Source: Niallia taxi (GTDB taxonomy: Bacteria; Bacillota; Bacilli; Bacillales; Cytobacillaceae). From it: a DNA stretch of 64,000 bases. Under the pieces are notes generated by a model. It worked only from the letters and a program-made list of their open reading frames with translations. It was not told the DNA's origin and made no database searches. The stretch covers positions 124,001-188,000 of the forward strand of contig NZ_RZTZ01000003.1 of the NCBI RefSeq assembly GCF_004005475.1, written 5' to 3'. Every line of letters starts with the position of its first letter. The stretch's first letter is position 1. Made by a program: the position numbers and the translations under genes. This document shows positions 27,347 to 36,439 of this stretch, in pieces.

Positions 27347-29575
27347 ATGACAATCTATGTAAATCAAGAAACAAAGGAATTCCATTTATGCAACAATAAC
27401 GTCAGCTATATTTTTAGAGTCTTAGAGAAATCAAACCAGCTGGAACATCTTTATTACGGCAAAAAACTAACACATCGTGAATCGTTTACGCACTTAATTG
27501 AAAGAGAAATAAGACCCTCCTGCAATCTGTTTGAGCATGACCATACGTCTTCCCTTGAGCATATTAAGCAGGAATACCCAAGCTTTGGAACTACAGATTA
27601 CAGACAGCCAGCACATATGATTACCGACAAAATTGGCAGCACCATAACAAATTTCCAGTACAAAGACTACAAGCTGTTAAAGGGCAAACCTGCACTCGAT
27701 AATCTCCCTGCCGTATATACAGAGCAATCGGAAGAAGCTGATACACTGGAAATAACACTAACAGATGAAGTTCTCCGTGCAACGCTTGTACTCAGCTACA
27801 CCATCTTTCGTGACCGTAATGTCATTTGCAGAAACGCCAGATTTATCAATGAATCTGACTCTCCGTTCTTTCTGGATAATGCCATGAGTGCATCTGTCGA
27901 TTTACCTGATGATCAATTTGAAATGATTCATCTTGCAGGTGCATGGGCACGGGAAGCACATATGGAGGTACAGCCTTTAACAAAAGGCATCCAATCTGTA
28001 TACAGCTCAAGGGGTGCAAGCAGTCATGCCCATAACCCTTTTTTAGCATTAAGGCGCTATAACGGAACAGAACATACTGGAGAGGTGTATGGCTTCAGTC
28101 TTGTATACAGCGGCAATTTTCTTGCACAAGCAGAGGTAGATACATATGGCGTCTCTCGTGTAATGATGGGAATTAACCCGTTTCAATTCAGATGGAAGCT
28201 CAAGCCTGGTGAGGTGTTTCAAACACCTGAATGCATTATGGTATACACACATGAGGGCTTGAATGGAATGAGTCAAACATTTCATGAATTATATCGGGAG
28301 CGGCTGGCAAGAGGCTATTGGCGCGACAGAGCGAGACCCATTCTTATTAACAATTGGGAAGCGACCTATTTTAATTTCAATGAGGAAAAAATCCTCTCCA
28401 TTGCAAAAACGGCACAAAGTCTTGGTATTGAGCTGTTTGTCCTCGATGATGGCTGGTTCGGGAACAGGAATGATGACACCTCTTCTCTCGGCGACTGGTT
28501 CGCTAATGAAGCAAAGCTTCCAAATGGGATTAAAGGATTGGCAGAAAAAATCAACAAGATTGGCATGAAATTTGGTTTATGGTTTGAACCTGAAATGGTA
28601 TGTAAGGATACAGCCCTTTTTAAGGAGCATCCTGACTGGATAATCGCTACACCAAATCGCACGCCTTCACACGGGCGAAATCAGTTCATTCTCGATTTCA
28701 GCAGAAAGGAAGTCGTCGAGCATATTTTTCAGCTCATGGATACTATCATCGAGGATTCTAACATCAGCTATATTAAATGGGATATGAACAGATACATGAC
28801 AGAAACCTATTCTTCAAGCCTTCCAATTGATCAACAAGGTGAGTTGAGTCACCGTTATATACTTGGTGTTTACAGCTTATACGAGAAGCTGTTGGCAAAA
28901 TATCCGGAAATGCTGTTTGAATCATGCGCTGGCGGAGGTGCCCGCTTTGATCCTGGCATGCTTTATTATGCTCCGCAAGCATGGGCAAGCGATAATACTG
29001 ACGCAGTTGAGCGCTTGAAAATTCAATACGGAACAAGTCTTGTCTACCCGCTTTCCTCTATTGGCAGCCATGTTTCCACAGTGCCTAACCATCAGGTGGA
29101 AAGGATAACACCGATGGAAACACGAGCAAATGTCGCTTACTTTGGAACATTCGGATATGAGCTCGATATTACGAAGCTGACAAAGGAGGAGCAGGAAAAA
29201 GTAATGCTGCAGACTGCCTTCATGAAGGAGCATAGGGACTTCATCCAGAAAGGGACATTCTATCGCCTGTTGTCACCATTTGACTCAAACGAAGTATCCT
29301 GGATGGTTGTAGCTCGTGATAAGAAAAAAGCGATAGTTGGATATTATAAAGTTCTCGCAAAGCCGAATGAGCGTTATAACCGCATTAAGCTGACAGGCTT
29401 AGATCCCGATAAACGATATGCAATTGAAGGCAAAGACACAAAGCATTACGGCGATGAACTGATGAATATAGGCATACTGCTTTCAGAGGATTATACAGAC
29501 CGTGCCTCGGAGTATTGGCAGCGGGAAAGAGCTGGAGATTATTCGTCTCGGCTGTTTATCGTGACAGAAGCCTAA
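27347..29575 (+). CDS. Alpha-galactosidase, GH36
   Basis: A 742-aa enzyme that releases galactose from raffinose-type sugars inside the cell (no signal peptide). It has the usual N-terminal beta-sandwich, a central (beta/alpha)8 barrel and a C-terminal domain. The nucleophile is Asp479 in YIKWDMNR and the acid/base is Asp549 in WASDNTDAVERL. Both positions are within one residue of those known in Geobacillus stearothermophilus enzymes. The CAGGGARFDPGML motif also matches. ATG at 27347 has GAGGTG upstream and gives the normal MTIYVN start; a GTG four codons earlier overlaps that site. It is divergent from the ABC importer and followed 35 bp later by a ROK kinase gene. Confidence 0.95.
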   Translation: MTIYVNQETKEFHLCNNNVSYIFRVLEKSNQLEHLYYGKKLTHRESFTHLIEREIRPSCNLFEHDHTSSLEHIKQEYPSFGTTDYRQPAHMITDKIGSTITNFQYKDYKLLKGKPALDNLPAVYTEQSEEADTLEITLTDEVLRATLVLSYTIFRDRNVICRNARFINESDSPFFLDNAMSASVDLPDDQFEMIHLAGAWAREAHMEVQPLTKGIQSVYSSRGASSHAHNPFLALRRYNGTEHTGEVYGFSLVYSGNFLAQAEVDTYGVSRVMMGINPFQFRWKLKPGEVFQTPECIMVYTHEGLNGMSQTFHELYRERLARGYWRDRARPILINNWEATYFNFNEEKILSIAKTAQSLGIELFVLDDGWFGNRNDDTSSLGDWFANEAKLPNGIKGLAEKINKIGMKFGLWFEPEMVCKDTALFKEHPDWIIATPNRTPSHGRNQFILDFSRKEVVEHIFQLMDTIIEDSNISYIKWDMNRYMTETYSSSLPIDQQGELSHRYILGVYSLYEKLLAKYPEMLFESCAGGGARFDPGMLYYAPQAWASDNTDAVERLKIQYGTSLVYPLSSIGSHVSTVPNHQVERITPMETRANVAYFGTFGYELDITKLTKEEQEKVMLQTAFMKEHRDFIQKGTFYRLLSPFDSNEVSWMVVARDKKKAIVGYYKVLAKPNERYNRIKLTGLDPDKRYAIEGKDTKHYGDELMNIGILLSEDYTDRASEYWQRERAGDYSSRLFIVTEA

Positions 29576-29610
29576 AAATTTGAATTCTTACAATAAAAGG
29601 AGGTCAACAC

Positions 29611-30537
29611 ATGAAGAATTATATGGTGTTTGACGTAGGAGGCAGCATGATAAAGTTCGCTGTCATGACAGAAAATGGCGATTTCATCGAAAAGGGTGAG
29701 CTGCCCGTTTCCGAAACCGAGTTTACTATATTCCAAGAAAGCATTGTACAAACCGTATTGGAAAACAAAATAAAACATCAAGTTGCAGGAATTGCCTTCA
29801 GCTGCCCAGGCGGAGTGGAAAGTGAAACAGGTATTATTGGCGGTTCAAGTGCACTGCCCTTTATTCATGGACCAAACTTCAAGGAAATTTTCGGTACTGC
29901 GACAAATCTTCCTGTTGAGCTGGAAAATGACGCAAATTGCGCCGCTTTAGGTGAGGTATGGAAGGGTGCTGCCAAAACAAATGAAAATGTGCTGTTCACT
30001 ATCATCGGCACAGGAATCGGCGGAGCTGTCATCAAGGATCGCCGCATTCATAAAGGAGCCAATCTTCATGGCGGCGAAATTGGCTATATGGTGATGCAAG
30101 TAGTAGAGGAAGACGGCAAGCCCGCCTTTCAAACATGGAGCCAGCTTGCTGCAACAGGCGCTTTAGTCAAAAAAGTCGCCAAAAGAAAAGGCATTGATCC
30201 AAAGGAGCTGAACGGAAAAAAAATCTTTCAGGCTGCCGAGGAAGGAGATACTATTTGCTTGGAGGAAATTGATGCATTTTATCTCCGTCTTGCACAAGGC
30301 ATTTATAATATCCAGTATGTGTACGATCCGGAAAAAATCATTATTGGCGGAGCCATCAGCAATCGGGAGGATTTAATTGAACAAATCTACAAAAAACTCG
30401 ATATTCTGCTGGAATCGGTGATGGCTGCAAAGGTTAGACCAGTTATCGAACAATGCCAATACAAGAATGATGCCAATCTCATCGGCGCACTGTACCATTA
30501 TCTGCAGTGCCAGAAAGCCGAATCTGTGGAGGCATAG
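29611..30537 (+). CDS. ROK-family sugar kinase without the zinc motif
   Basis: A 308-aa cytoplasmic kinase in an operon with alpha-galactosidase. The phosphate loop DVGGSMIKFAV and the second ATP motif IGTGIGGAVI are clear. The catalytic Asp is in LENDANCAALGE, and the sugar-binding GGEIGYMV has the Glu. Typical ROK glucokinases continue with a CxCGxxGCxE zinc site; here that segment reads EDGKPAFQTWSQLAA and has no cysteines. This resembles beta-glucoside kinases (BglK) more than glucokinase. The real sugar could be galactose, glucose or an intact disaccharide; the sequence alone does not tell. The start has AAAAGGAGG. Confidence 0.85.
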   Translation: MKNYMVFDVGGSMIKFAVMTENGDFIEKGELPVSETEFTIFQESIVQTVLENKIKHQVAGIAFSCPGGVESETGIIGGSSALPFIHGPNFKEIFGTATNLPVELENDANCAALGEVWKGAAKTNENVLFTIIGTGIGGAVIKDRRIHKGANLHGGEIGYMVMQVVEEDGKPAFQTWSQLAATGALVKKVAKRKGIDPKELNGKKIFQAAEEGDTICLEEIDAFYLRLAQGIYNIQYVYDPEKIIIGGAISNREDLIEQIYKKLDILLESVMAAKVRPVIEQCQYKNDANLIGALYHYLQCQKAESVEA

Positions 30538-30567
30538 GAAAAAGCACCAGTGAATAACTGGTGCTTT
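30536..30567. terminator. Bidirectional terminator between kinase and LacI genes
   Basis: AAAGCACCAG and CTGGTGCTTT form a perfect stem with A and T tracts on both sides, between two convergent stop codons. Confidence 0.88.
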
Positions 30568-30574
30568 CGTTCTT

Positions 30575-31582
30575 TCAGCTGAGCTTCTTCACGGAATTCC
30601 GATGAATGATTTTTCCGTTAATAAGTGTTCTGCCGTATTTTTCATTAGGATTATGAAGCTTTTCCATAATAATCTTCACAGCAGCCTTGGACATTTCCTT
30701 AATATTCACTTCAACAGTCGTCAGCAGCGGCTCTGTTAAAGCCGCAAAAATAGAATTATCGAACCCAACTACTGAGCAATCCTCTGGTACTTGGTAGCCA
30801 TTCTTCTGAAGATTGTTAATGAGGTTGTAAGCAATCTCATCATTATTACAAACAAAGGCTGTTGGCATATCATCAGGAAAAACGATGTCTATATATTTGC
30901 CTCGTTCATCACGGTCATAAATAATATAGTCCTGCCTCAGCTCGATTCGATGCTCCAAAAGTGATTTGTAGTATCCTAGAAACCTGTCCTGTATACTGCT
31001 CGTCGCATAGATGTTGCCGACATAGGCAATTTTTTTATGGCCATTTTCCACCAGATAATTAGTAATTTCATAGCCGCCAAAAAAGTTGTCTGTTAAAACA
31101 GAGTCAATTTCGTTCTGGTCTGTATAAAAATCTAAGAAAATAACAGGACTGTCAATTTTCTGAATTTCTTTCACATATTCATTGCCAATCTGACCTAAAA
31201 TAATGAAGCCATCCACCTTTTTCTCATTATAAATCCGCGGCAGAATAAGCTGGTCTTCATCCTCCTGCCCTAAAATGTACAGAATTCCTGAGTAGTGGTA
31301 GCCATCAAGGATTTTTGTCAGCATTTGATAAAATTGCAGATAAAAGGATTGCGTTGTACCTGTAAACCTTTCTGGGATAACGATTCCAAGATTATAAGAA
31401 AGGCCATCCTTAATCGACTTTGCATGTGTATTGAAGCGATAGCCCATTTCTTCAGCCAATAATTTTATTTTCTCTTTTAATTCTTCACTGACCCCATCTT
31501 TATCATTAAGCGCTTTGGAGACAGTCACACTGCTGACACCAAGTTTATTGGCGATGTCACGCATCGTAACATTGCTTCTCAC
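30575..31582 (-). CDS. LacI-family transcriptional repressor
   Basis: A 335-aa regulator. The DNA-binding domain opens with TMRDIANKLGVSSVTVSKALNDKDGVS, followed by a hinge and a periplasmic-binding-like sensor domain (about 62-335) with IPERFTGTTQSFYLQFY and VVGFDNSIFAALTEP. GTG start follows GGAGG. It stands between the alpha-galactosidase operon and an acetyl esterase gene and may control either or both; the probable operator at 32667-32696 in front of the esterase is a candidate target. The ligand is unknown. Confidence 0.9.
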   Translation of the reverse strand: MRSNVTMRDIANKLGVSSVTVSKALNDKDGVSEELKEKIKLLAEEMGYRFNTHAKSIKDGLSYNLGIVIPERFTGTTQSFYLQFYQMLTKILDGYHYSGILYILGQEDEDQLILPRIYNEKKVDGFIILGQIGNEYVKEIQKIDSPVIFLDFYTDQNEIDSVLTDNFFGGYEITNYLVENGHKKIAYVGNIYATSSIQDRFLGYYKSLLEHRIELRQDYIIYDRDERGKYIDIVFPDDMPTAFVCNNDEIAYNLINNLQKNGYQVPEDCSVVGFDNSIFAALTEPLLTTVEVNIKEMSKAAVKIIMEKLHNPNEKYGRTLINGKIIHRNSVKKLS

Positions 31583-31669
31583 AAAAATTCCTCCGATATG
31601 AAATAATTCTGTTTCTTAGCTCATGGGATTACTATACTATAACGGCCACTTTTAAAAAAGCATCCATAT

Positions 31670-32635
31670 TTACTCTTCAAGCAGGTCTGCAAAAAAATCA
31701 TGGACTTTGTCGCCTAATGTCCTTATATATTCATGACCATACTCATAATAAATCAGCATATTTTTGTCTGATTGAATTTTATTGTAGGCAGCAAATTGGG
31801 TAGAAGGCGGGCAAATTGCATCCTCCATACCAACTGCCCACAATACATCTGCTTTTATCCTGTCTGCCAAATGCTGTATATCTATATAGCCTAGCTTTTG
31901 GAAAACCGCTTCCTCTTGTTCATGGTTTGGATCAATAAACTTAAAGTAATAATGAATTTCTTCATAAGCTGAATTGCTAATATCGAGCTCCCATGCTCTT
32001 TTAAAGTCTGATAGAAATGGATAAACAGCAGCTGTTTTCTTGATTCGCGGCTCTAAACTGGCACAAGCAATCGCCAGCGCCCCACCTTGTGATGCACCAT
32101 AAGCTCCTACTCTAGTTTCATCTACATTCTCCATCGAGCAGAGAATTCTTGCAGCTTGAACTGTATCTAAATATACATTTCGATAATAGAGCTTTTCTGG
32201 AGCCTCTTCTATCCCCCTAATAATATGGCCTTTTAATGTTGTTCCTTTTACTTGGAGATTATCCTCTGACAGACCACCTTGGCCGCGGCAGTCCATGGCC
32301 AAAATTGTGTAGCCTTCTGCCGCATAGCCTATTTTGTCCATCCAATCGCCGCTATTCACATGATAGCCATGAAACCATAGCAGCCCAGGTCCAGGTCTTG
32401 TTTGCCCTTTTGGTCGAACTAACTGGCCATGTATTCTTGCTCCACCGACACCTGTAAAATACAAATGAAAGCATTCAGCAGCCTTACTTTGAAAAGAAGC
32501 TGGGATTAGCTCATAAAACAACGATTGCGCTTGTAATTCTTTTAGCCCTGCTGCCCAATAGGCATCAAAATCATCTGGCTTCGGGTTGATTCCTTTATAT
32601 CGCTGTAAATCAGACAAAGGCATATCAAACTTCAT
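31670..32635 (-). CDS. CE7 acetyl xylan esterase / cephalosporin-C deacetylase
   Basis: A 321-aa intracellular esterase that removes acetyl groups from short xylo-oligosaccharides and related sugars. The triad is clear: Ser182 in GASQGG, Asp272 in GMEDAICPPST, and His301 in EYGHEYI, all within three residues of B. subtilis Cah numbering. The CE7 motif DCRGQGG (115-121) is present. It forms hexamers in known relatives. It is followed after 87 bp by the LacI regulator gene on the same strand. With the GH1 enzymes and importers nearby, it points to use of plant polysaccharide breakdown products. Confidence 0.93.
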   Translation of the reverse strand: MKFDMPLSDLQRYKGINPKPDDFDAYWAAGLKELQAQSLFYELIPASFQSKAAECFHLYFTGVGGARIHGQLVRPKGQTRPGPGLLWFHGYHVNSGDWMDKIGYAAEGYTILAMDCRGQGGLSEDNLQVKGTTLKGHIIRGIEEAPEKLYYRNVYLDTVQAARILCSMENVDETRVGAYGASQGGALAIACASLEPRIKKTAAVYPFLSDFKRAWELDISNSAYEEIHYYFKFIDPNHEQEEAVFQKLGYIDIQHLADRIKADVLWAVGMEDAICPPSTQFAAYNKIQSDKNMLIYYEYGHEYIRTLGDKVHDFFADLLEE

Positions 32636-32666
32636 ATCAGCATTCCTCCGCTTAGTTTATGTATGC

Positions 32667-32696
32667 GTTATCATTTTGTATTACTTAAACGATAAC
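32667..32696. promoter_or_regulatory. Candidate operator before the CE7 esterase gene
   Basis: GTTATCATTT and AAACGATAAC form an inverted repeat (one mismatch over 10-bp arms, 10-bp centre) upstream of the esterase start. It may bind the LacI protein encoded next, but no second copy was found to support that. Confidence 0.4.
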
Positions 32697-32757
32697 TTAA
32701 TTATAAACCTCTGTGAAGTTAACCGTCAATGATAGAAAGAGAACTTCCTTGATTGCA

Positions 32758-32795
32758 AAAAAAAAAGTGATTTCGATTGAAATCACTTTTTTCTC
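32758..32795 (-). terminator. Terminator after the second GH1 gene
   Basis: AAAAAAGTGATTT pairs perfectly with AAATCACTTTTTT around a 6-nt loop, just past the stop codon of the leftward GH1 gene. Confidence 0.9.
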
Positions 32796-32799
32796 TCTT

Positions 32800-34203
32800 T
32801 TAAAATCCGTTATTCTCTGCAACTGCTTTAAACCATTGTCCGCTCTTTTTAACTGTGCGTTCACCGTCTTTATTAAGGTTTACAGATACGAAGCCATATC
32901 TATTTTTGTACGCATTTGTCCAAGACCAGTTATCCATGAACGTCCATAAATGATAGCCTTTTACATTAGAGCCTTCCGCAATTGCTTGATGAACCCATTT
33001 AAGATGATCGGAAATAAACTCAATTCGGTAATCATCTTGAATGATGCCTGTTTCATCACGGAATTTTTCTTCGCCTTCAACTCCCATTCCATTTTCAGAA
33101 ATGAAGCATTCAATATTTCCATAGTTATCTTTTAAATTGATTAAAATATCATATATGCCTTTTTCGTAAATTTCCCAGCCACGGTGCGGATTCATTTTTC
33201 TGCCAGGCATCACATAGTTATCAAAATAGCGATCTGGCATAAATGGAGCCTCTGGATTAGGAAGATGCTCTTTCGCCTTTACCCTTCTTGGCTGATAATA
33301 GTTAACACCAAGAATATCAACTGTATTATTACGGATGATTTCCAAATCTCCATCCGCAATTTCCGGCATGAAGCCCTCCTCCTTCAGGATTGCAACAAGC
33401 TCCTGCGGAAATTCTCCTTTAACAGAAGGATCTAAAAATGATCTGTTAAAAAAGGCATCTGCCAACACGGAAGCTTTTACATCAGCAGGATTTTGACTGC
33501 GTGGATAAGATGGCGTCAAATTAAGGACGATTCCAATTTTCCCATCCTGTCCTTGGTTTTTATATGCTTGAATCGCTTTTGCACTTGCAAGGATTGTATG
33601 GTATCCGACTTGGACAGCCTTCTTGAAATCAACCTCATTCGGATAATGGAAATCGTACAGATAGCCGCCTTCCACTGGTACGATTGGTTCATTATGTGTA
33701 AACCATTTCTTCACACGGTCACCAAACAGCTCAAAGCATATGCTTGTATAATTTACATACGCATCAACGACTTCCCTGTTGGCCCATCCACCGATTTTCT
33801 GAAGCTCCATCGGCATATCGAAGTGGAAAAGACCAACAAATGGCTCTACTCCATTTTCAATGAATTCATTAATAACATTATTGTAGAATTCCACTGCCTT
33901 CGGGTTAATCTCTCCTTTGCCCTCAGGAAACAGTCTTGACCACGAAATAGACATGCGGAAGGAGTTATGACCAATTTCCTTCATCAGCTTAATATCTTCT
34001 TTATATTTCACATAAAATTGCGATGTATCTTGTGGACCAACTCCATCAAAAAAGCGCTCTGGCTGCTGTTCATACCAGTAATCCCAAATATTTTGTCCTT
34101 TTCCATCAACATTTGCTGCACCTTCCGTTTGAGTTGCTGATGCGGCAGATCCCCACCAAAAATTATCTGGAAAATTATATTTCACTTCATTATTTACTGA
34201 CAT
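32800..34203 (-). CDS. 6-phospho-beta-glucosidase/galactosidase, GH1 (second copy)
   Basis: A 467-aa GH1 enzyme encoded after a cellobiose-type PTS. The acid/base is Glu172 in THNEPIVP and the nucleophile Glu370 in FISENGMG. The C-terminal WSWTNAYKNRYGFVSVN has the Lys and Tyr of the 6-phosphate site. It differs from the first bglA (NEP instead of NEQ, and little similarity outside motifs), so the two are distant paralogues with likely different substrates. A terminator-like hairpin stands in the 140-bp gap after the PTS gene, so its expression may be reduced or separately controlled. Cellobiose-6-phosphate or a similar compound is the probable substrate. Confidence 0.92.
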   Translation of the reverse strand: MSVNNEVKYNFPDNFWWGSAASATQTEGAANVDGKGQNIWDYWYEQQPERFFDGVGPQDTSQFYVKYKEDIKLMKEIGHNSFRMSISWSRLFPEGKGEINPKAVEFYNNVINEFIENGVEPFVGLFHFDMPMELQKIGGWANREVVDAYVNYTSICFELFGDRVKKWFTHNEPIVPVEGGYLYDFHYPNEVDFKKAVQVGYHTILASAKAIQAYKNQGQDGKIGIVLNLTPSYPRSQNPADVKASVLADAFFNRSFLDPSVKGEFPQELVAILKEEGFMPEIADGDLEIIRNNTVDILGVNYYQPRRVKAKEHLPNPEAPFMPDRYFDNYVMPGRKMNPHRGWEIYEKGIYDILINLKDNYGNIECFISENGMGVEGEEKFRDETGIIQDDYRIEFISDHLKWVHQAIAEGSNVKGYHLWTFMDNWSWTNAYKNRYGFVSVNLNKDGERTVKKSGQWFKAVAENNGF

Positions 34204-34252
34204 TTTTTCTTTCCCCTTTCAAAGACATACTCTAAGATGAATTCCTTTGTTA

Positions 34253-34307
34253 TAGGAAAAAGCAGGCATATTGAGCTTTTGCTGACGCTAAAGCCAATAC
34301 TCTGCTT
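34253..34307 (-). terminator. Terminator or attenuator between PTS EIIC and GH1 genes
   Basis: On the minus strand AAGCAG-TATTG-GCTTT pairs with AAAGCT-CAATA-CTGCTT, then TTTTTCC. It lies in the gap between the EIIC gene and the GH1 gene, so it likely lowers read-through into the hydrolase gene. Confidence 0.7.
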
Positions 34308-34343
34308 CCTCCCTTCCATTCATGTATTATTTAGCTGCTTTTA

Positions 34344-35639
34344 TTAAGATGCTTTTTTCATTTCCTCTTCTTCCTTCTTCACATTGACACGGTCAATAAC
34401 TTTCAGGAATGGGAACCAGATTGCAAATACGATTGCCATATTCACAAGCTGCATTAATCCTCCAGCGAAGGAGTTAGTAGCCATAATACCGTTGATGAAG
34501 AATGGTACTGTCCATGGAACGGTAACACCAGTAGGAGGTGGTACAATTCCTGTTGACATGGCGAAATACGTTACTAGCGTTACAATCATTGGTGAAATAA
34601 TCCAAGGTACAATAATTAATGGGTTCATAACAATCGGTAAACCAAAGATGATTGGCTCATTGACGTTAAAGATACCAGGGCCAAGGCCAAGCTTCGCTAC
34701 TTGCTTCATTTGCTTACTCTTCATGAACAGCAGGATTGCGAACACGACAGCAAGTGTCATACCTGTTCCACCCATGCCGACAGTATATATCTCCATGAAC
34801 GGTTTTGAGATAATATGTGGTATTTCTTGTCCGCTCGTATATGCTGTTAAGTTTTCTACTTGCAGTGTATTCCAAATCGGGTCCATAACAGAGTTGATGA
34901 TAATTTGACCATGAAGACCAAAGAACCAAAGAATTTGGATAAAGAATACTGCAATAAGTGTTGGAATGATGCCACTGCCCAAGCCTACTAATGGTGCTTG
35001 AATTGCTTTATAAATGACATCATGCAAGTTTGTATCAAATGCTGCTGTTACAAGAACGTTCACAAGCAGGAAGAATGTCAATGTAAGCACAGCTGGAATT
35101 AATGCTGCGAATGATTTTGCTACTGCCGGCGGAACTCCTGGCGGCATTTTGATCGTGATATTCTTTTGGACAATCGTGCGGTAAATTTCCCCTGCGATAA
35201 AGGCAGTGATCATGCCAAGGAACATCCCTTTTGCCCCAAGACGATCGACAGGAATGACACCTGAGATAGCTTCACCTGTCTCTGGCTGAACAACAAATGG
35301 CGTTAGTAATAAGAAAGAAACAAGTGCGATTGCACCGCCAAAGACAGCCTCCACATTATAGCTTTTAGACAGATAATAACCGATACCGAATACAACAAAG
35401 ATAGACATGATGCCCATTGTTGCCGAGTTGGCTATCCCAAACAATGATTGGAATGATGCAATTGACTCTGCACTCATAAATTTCTTTAGGAATGGCAGAT
35501 TTGTCAGTACGACAAAGATAGAGCCGAAAATCGTTAATGGAAATGACAGCATAAAGGCGTCACGCAGGACAGTCAAATAACGGTTGTTGTTCAGTTTCCC
35601 TGCTATTGGCACCAAAAATTGGCTTAATTTTTCAAACAC
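34344..35639 (-). CDS. PTS cellobiose/lichenan-type permease EIIC
   Basis: A 431-aa membrane transporter of the Lac/Cel PTS family with about ten hydrophobic segments. Family features visible are FGSIFVVLTNLPFL near the N-terminus, WFFGLHGQIIINSVMDP, and GIFNVNEPIIFGLPIVMNP with the Glu in NEPI that contacts sugar. It imports a beta-linked disaccharide (cellobiose or similar) while the EIIB domain phosphorylates it. Gene order EIIB-EIIA-EIIC-GH1 is that of licBCAH/cel operons, though rearranged. Confidence 0.93.
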   Translation of the reverse strand: MFEKLSQFLVPIAGKLNNNRYLTVLRDAFMLSFPLTIFGSIFVVLTNLPFLKKFMSAESIASFQSLFGIANSATMGIMSIFVVFGIGYYLSKSYNVEAVFGGAIALVSFLLLTPFVVQPETGEAISGVIPVDRLGAKGMFLGMITAFIAGEIYRTIVQKNITIKMPPGVPPAVAKSFAALIPAVLTLTFFLLVNVLVTAAFDTNLHDVIYKAIQAPLVGLGSGIIPTLIAVFFIQILWFFGLHGQIIINSVMDPIWNTLQVENLTAYTSGQEIPHIISKPFMEIYTVGMGGTGMTLAVVFAILLFMKSKQMKQVAKLGLGPGIFNVNEPIIFGLPIVMNPLIIVPWIISPMIVTLVTYFAMSTGIVPPPTGVTVPWTVPFFINGIMATNSFAGGLMQLVNMAIVFAIWFPFLKVIDRVNVKKEEEEMKKAS

Positions 35640-35671
35640 AGGATTCTCCCCCTTTTGGATATACAGCTATT

Positions 35672-36004
35672 TTATAGGTTTTTTTCTTTAAAGATTTCAA
35701 GCAGCTCTTTCACAAGCTCCTTCATGGAAAGCGTTGACATTAAATGGTCTTCTGCATGCATAAGAAGAAGTGCGAATTCCACCTTGTTGCCTGATGCCTC
35801 TTGCTGAACCAATTTAAAATGGATCTCATGGGCAACACTTAAATCTGCCTCTGCTTGTACAAGCAGTTCATCTGCCACCTCCGGTTTACCTGCACGATAC
35901 TCCCGAAGCGCCTCGATGATTTTGCTTCTCGCATTGCCACTGTGAAGAATAAGCATAAAGTTGATTTGTTCTGCTGTTAATGTATTAACATCAATCTTTT
36001 CCAT
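35672..36004 (-). CDS. PTS lactose/cellobiose-type EIIA
   Basis: A 110-aa cytoplasmic phosphocarrier that passes phosphate from HPr to EIIB. Three-helix fold with the AEADLSVAHEIHFKLVQ helix and the signature LLMHAEDHLMS, which includes the phosphorylated His. The start codon overlaps the EIIB stop by one base (TAATG), so the two are translationally coupled. Confidence 0.94.
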   Translation of the reverse strand: MEKIDVNTLTAEQINFMLILHSGNARSKIIEALREYRAGKPEVADELLVQAEADLSVAHEIHFKLVQQEASGNKVEFALLLMHAEDHLMSTLSMKELVKELLEIFKEKNL

Positions 36005-36315
36005 TATTTATCACCCATCAAAGCAACTGCTTGTTCATAGGCTTTTTGACCATCCGCCAAACCATATGCCATCATATCGATAACATCCACTTTAATTCCG
36101 TATTGATCTGCCGCCTTTTGAAGTTCTCCCTTCAAAAAGCTCATTTGCGGACCAATTAGAACAACGTCTGCTTCTGCCATATCTTGCTTAGCCTTATCCT
36201 GGCCGACAGCCCATATTTTTGCTTCTACGCCGATTGTTTTTGCATGCTCTTCCATCTTGGTAACTAGTAAACTAGTAGACATTCCTGCACTGCAAGCTAG
36301 TAATATCTTTTTCAT
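36004..36315 (-). CDS. PTS lactose/cellobiose-type EIIB
   Basis: A 103-aa phosphocarrier that passes phosphate to the incoming sugar. Cys8 in LLACSAGMSTS is the phosphorylated residue. The rest fits the low-molecular-weight phosphatase-like fold (VVLIGPQMSFLKGEL). I prefer the ATG at 36315 (MKKILLACSAG) over the one three codons upstream, because AAAGGAG is 10 nt from it and only 1 nt from the other. First gene of the PTS operon, behind a promoter with a cre site. Confidence 0.94.
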   Translation of the reverse strand: MKKILLACSAGMSTSLLVTKMEEHAKTIGVEAKIWAVGQDKAKQDMAEADVVLIGPQMSFLKGELQKAADQYGIKVDVIDMMAYGLADGQKAYEQAVALMGDK

Positions 36316-36366
36316 ATCATTCATGCTCCTTTACCTTTTTATATGTTAAATTTTATTAAATCGTTT

Positions 36367-36382
36367 TCAAAAACCGCTTACA
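36367..36382. promoter_or_regulatory. cre-like CcpA site, PTS operon
   Basis: On the minus strand TGTAAGCGGTTTTTGA, similar to the CcpA consensus with intact CG centre. It lies 6 bp past the -10 box, so CcpA would block initiation when glucose is present. Confidence 0.7.
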
Positions 36383-36388
36383 TTTATT

Positions 36389-36416
36389 ATTATAATCATT
36401 TGTTCTTATTTGTCTA
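36389..36416 (-). promoter_or_regulatory. Probable sigma-A promoter of the PTS operon
   Basis: On the minus strand TAGACA (36416-36411), 16 bp, TATAAT (36394-36389), the same boxes and spacing as the bglA operon promoter. Start of transcription would fall within the cre site. Confidence 0.65.
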
Positions 36417-36439
36417 TACATTTAAATTATAAAATAAAG

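Noticed and set aside
27335-27347. GTG start four codons upstream for alpha-galactosidase
   Set aside because: It overlaps the GAGGTG ribosome site that serves the ATG at 27347, and family members start at MTIYVN.
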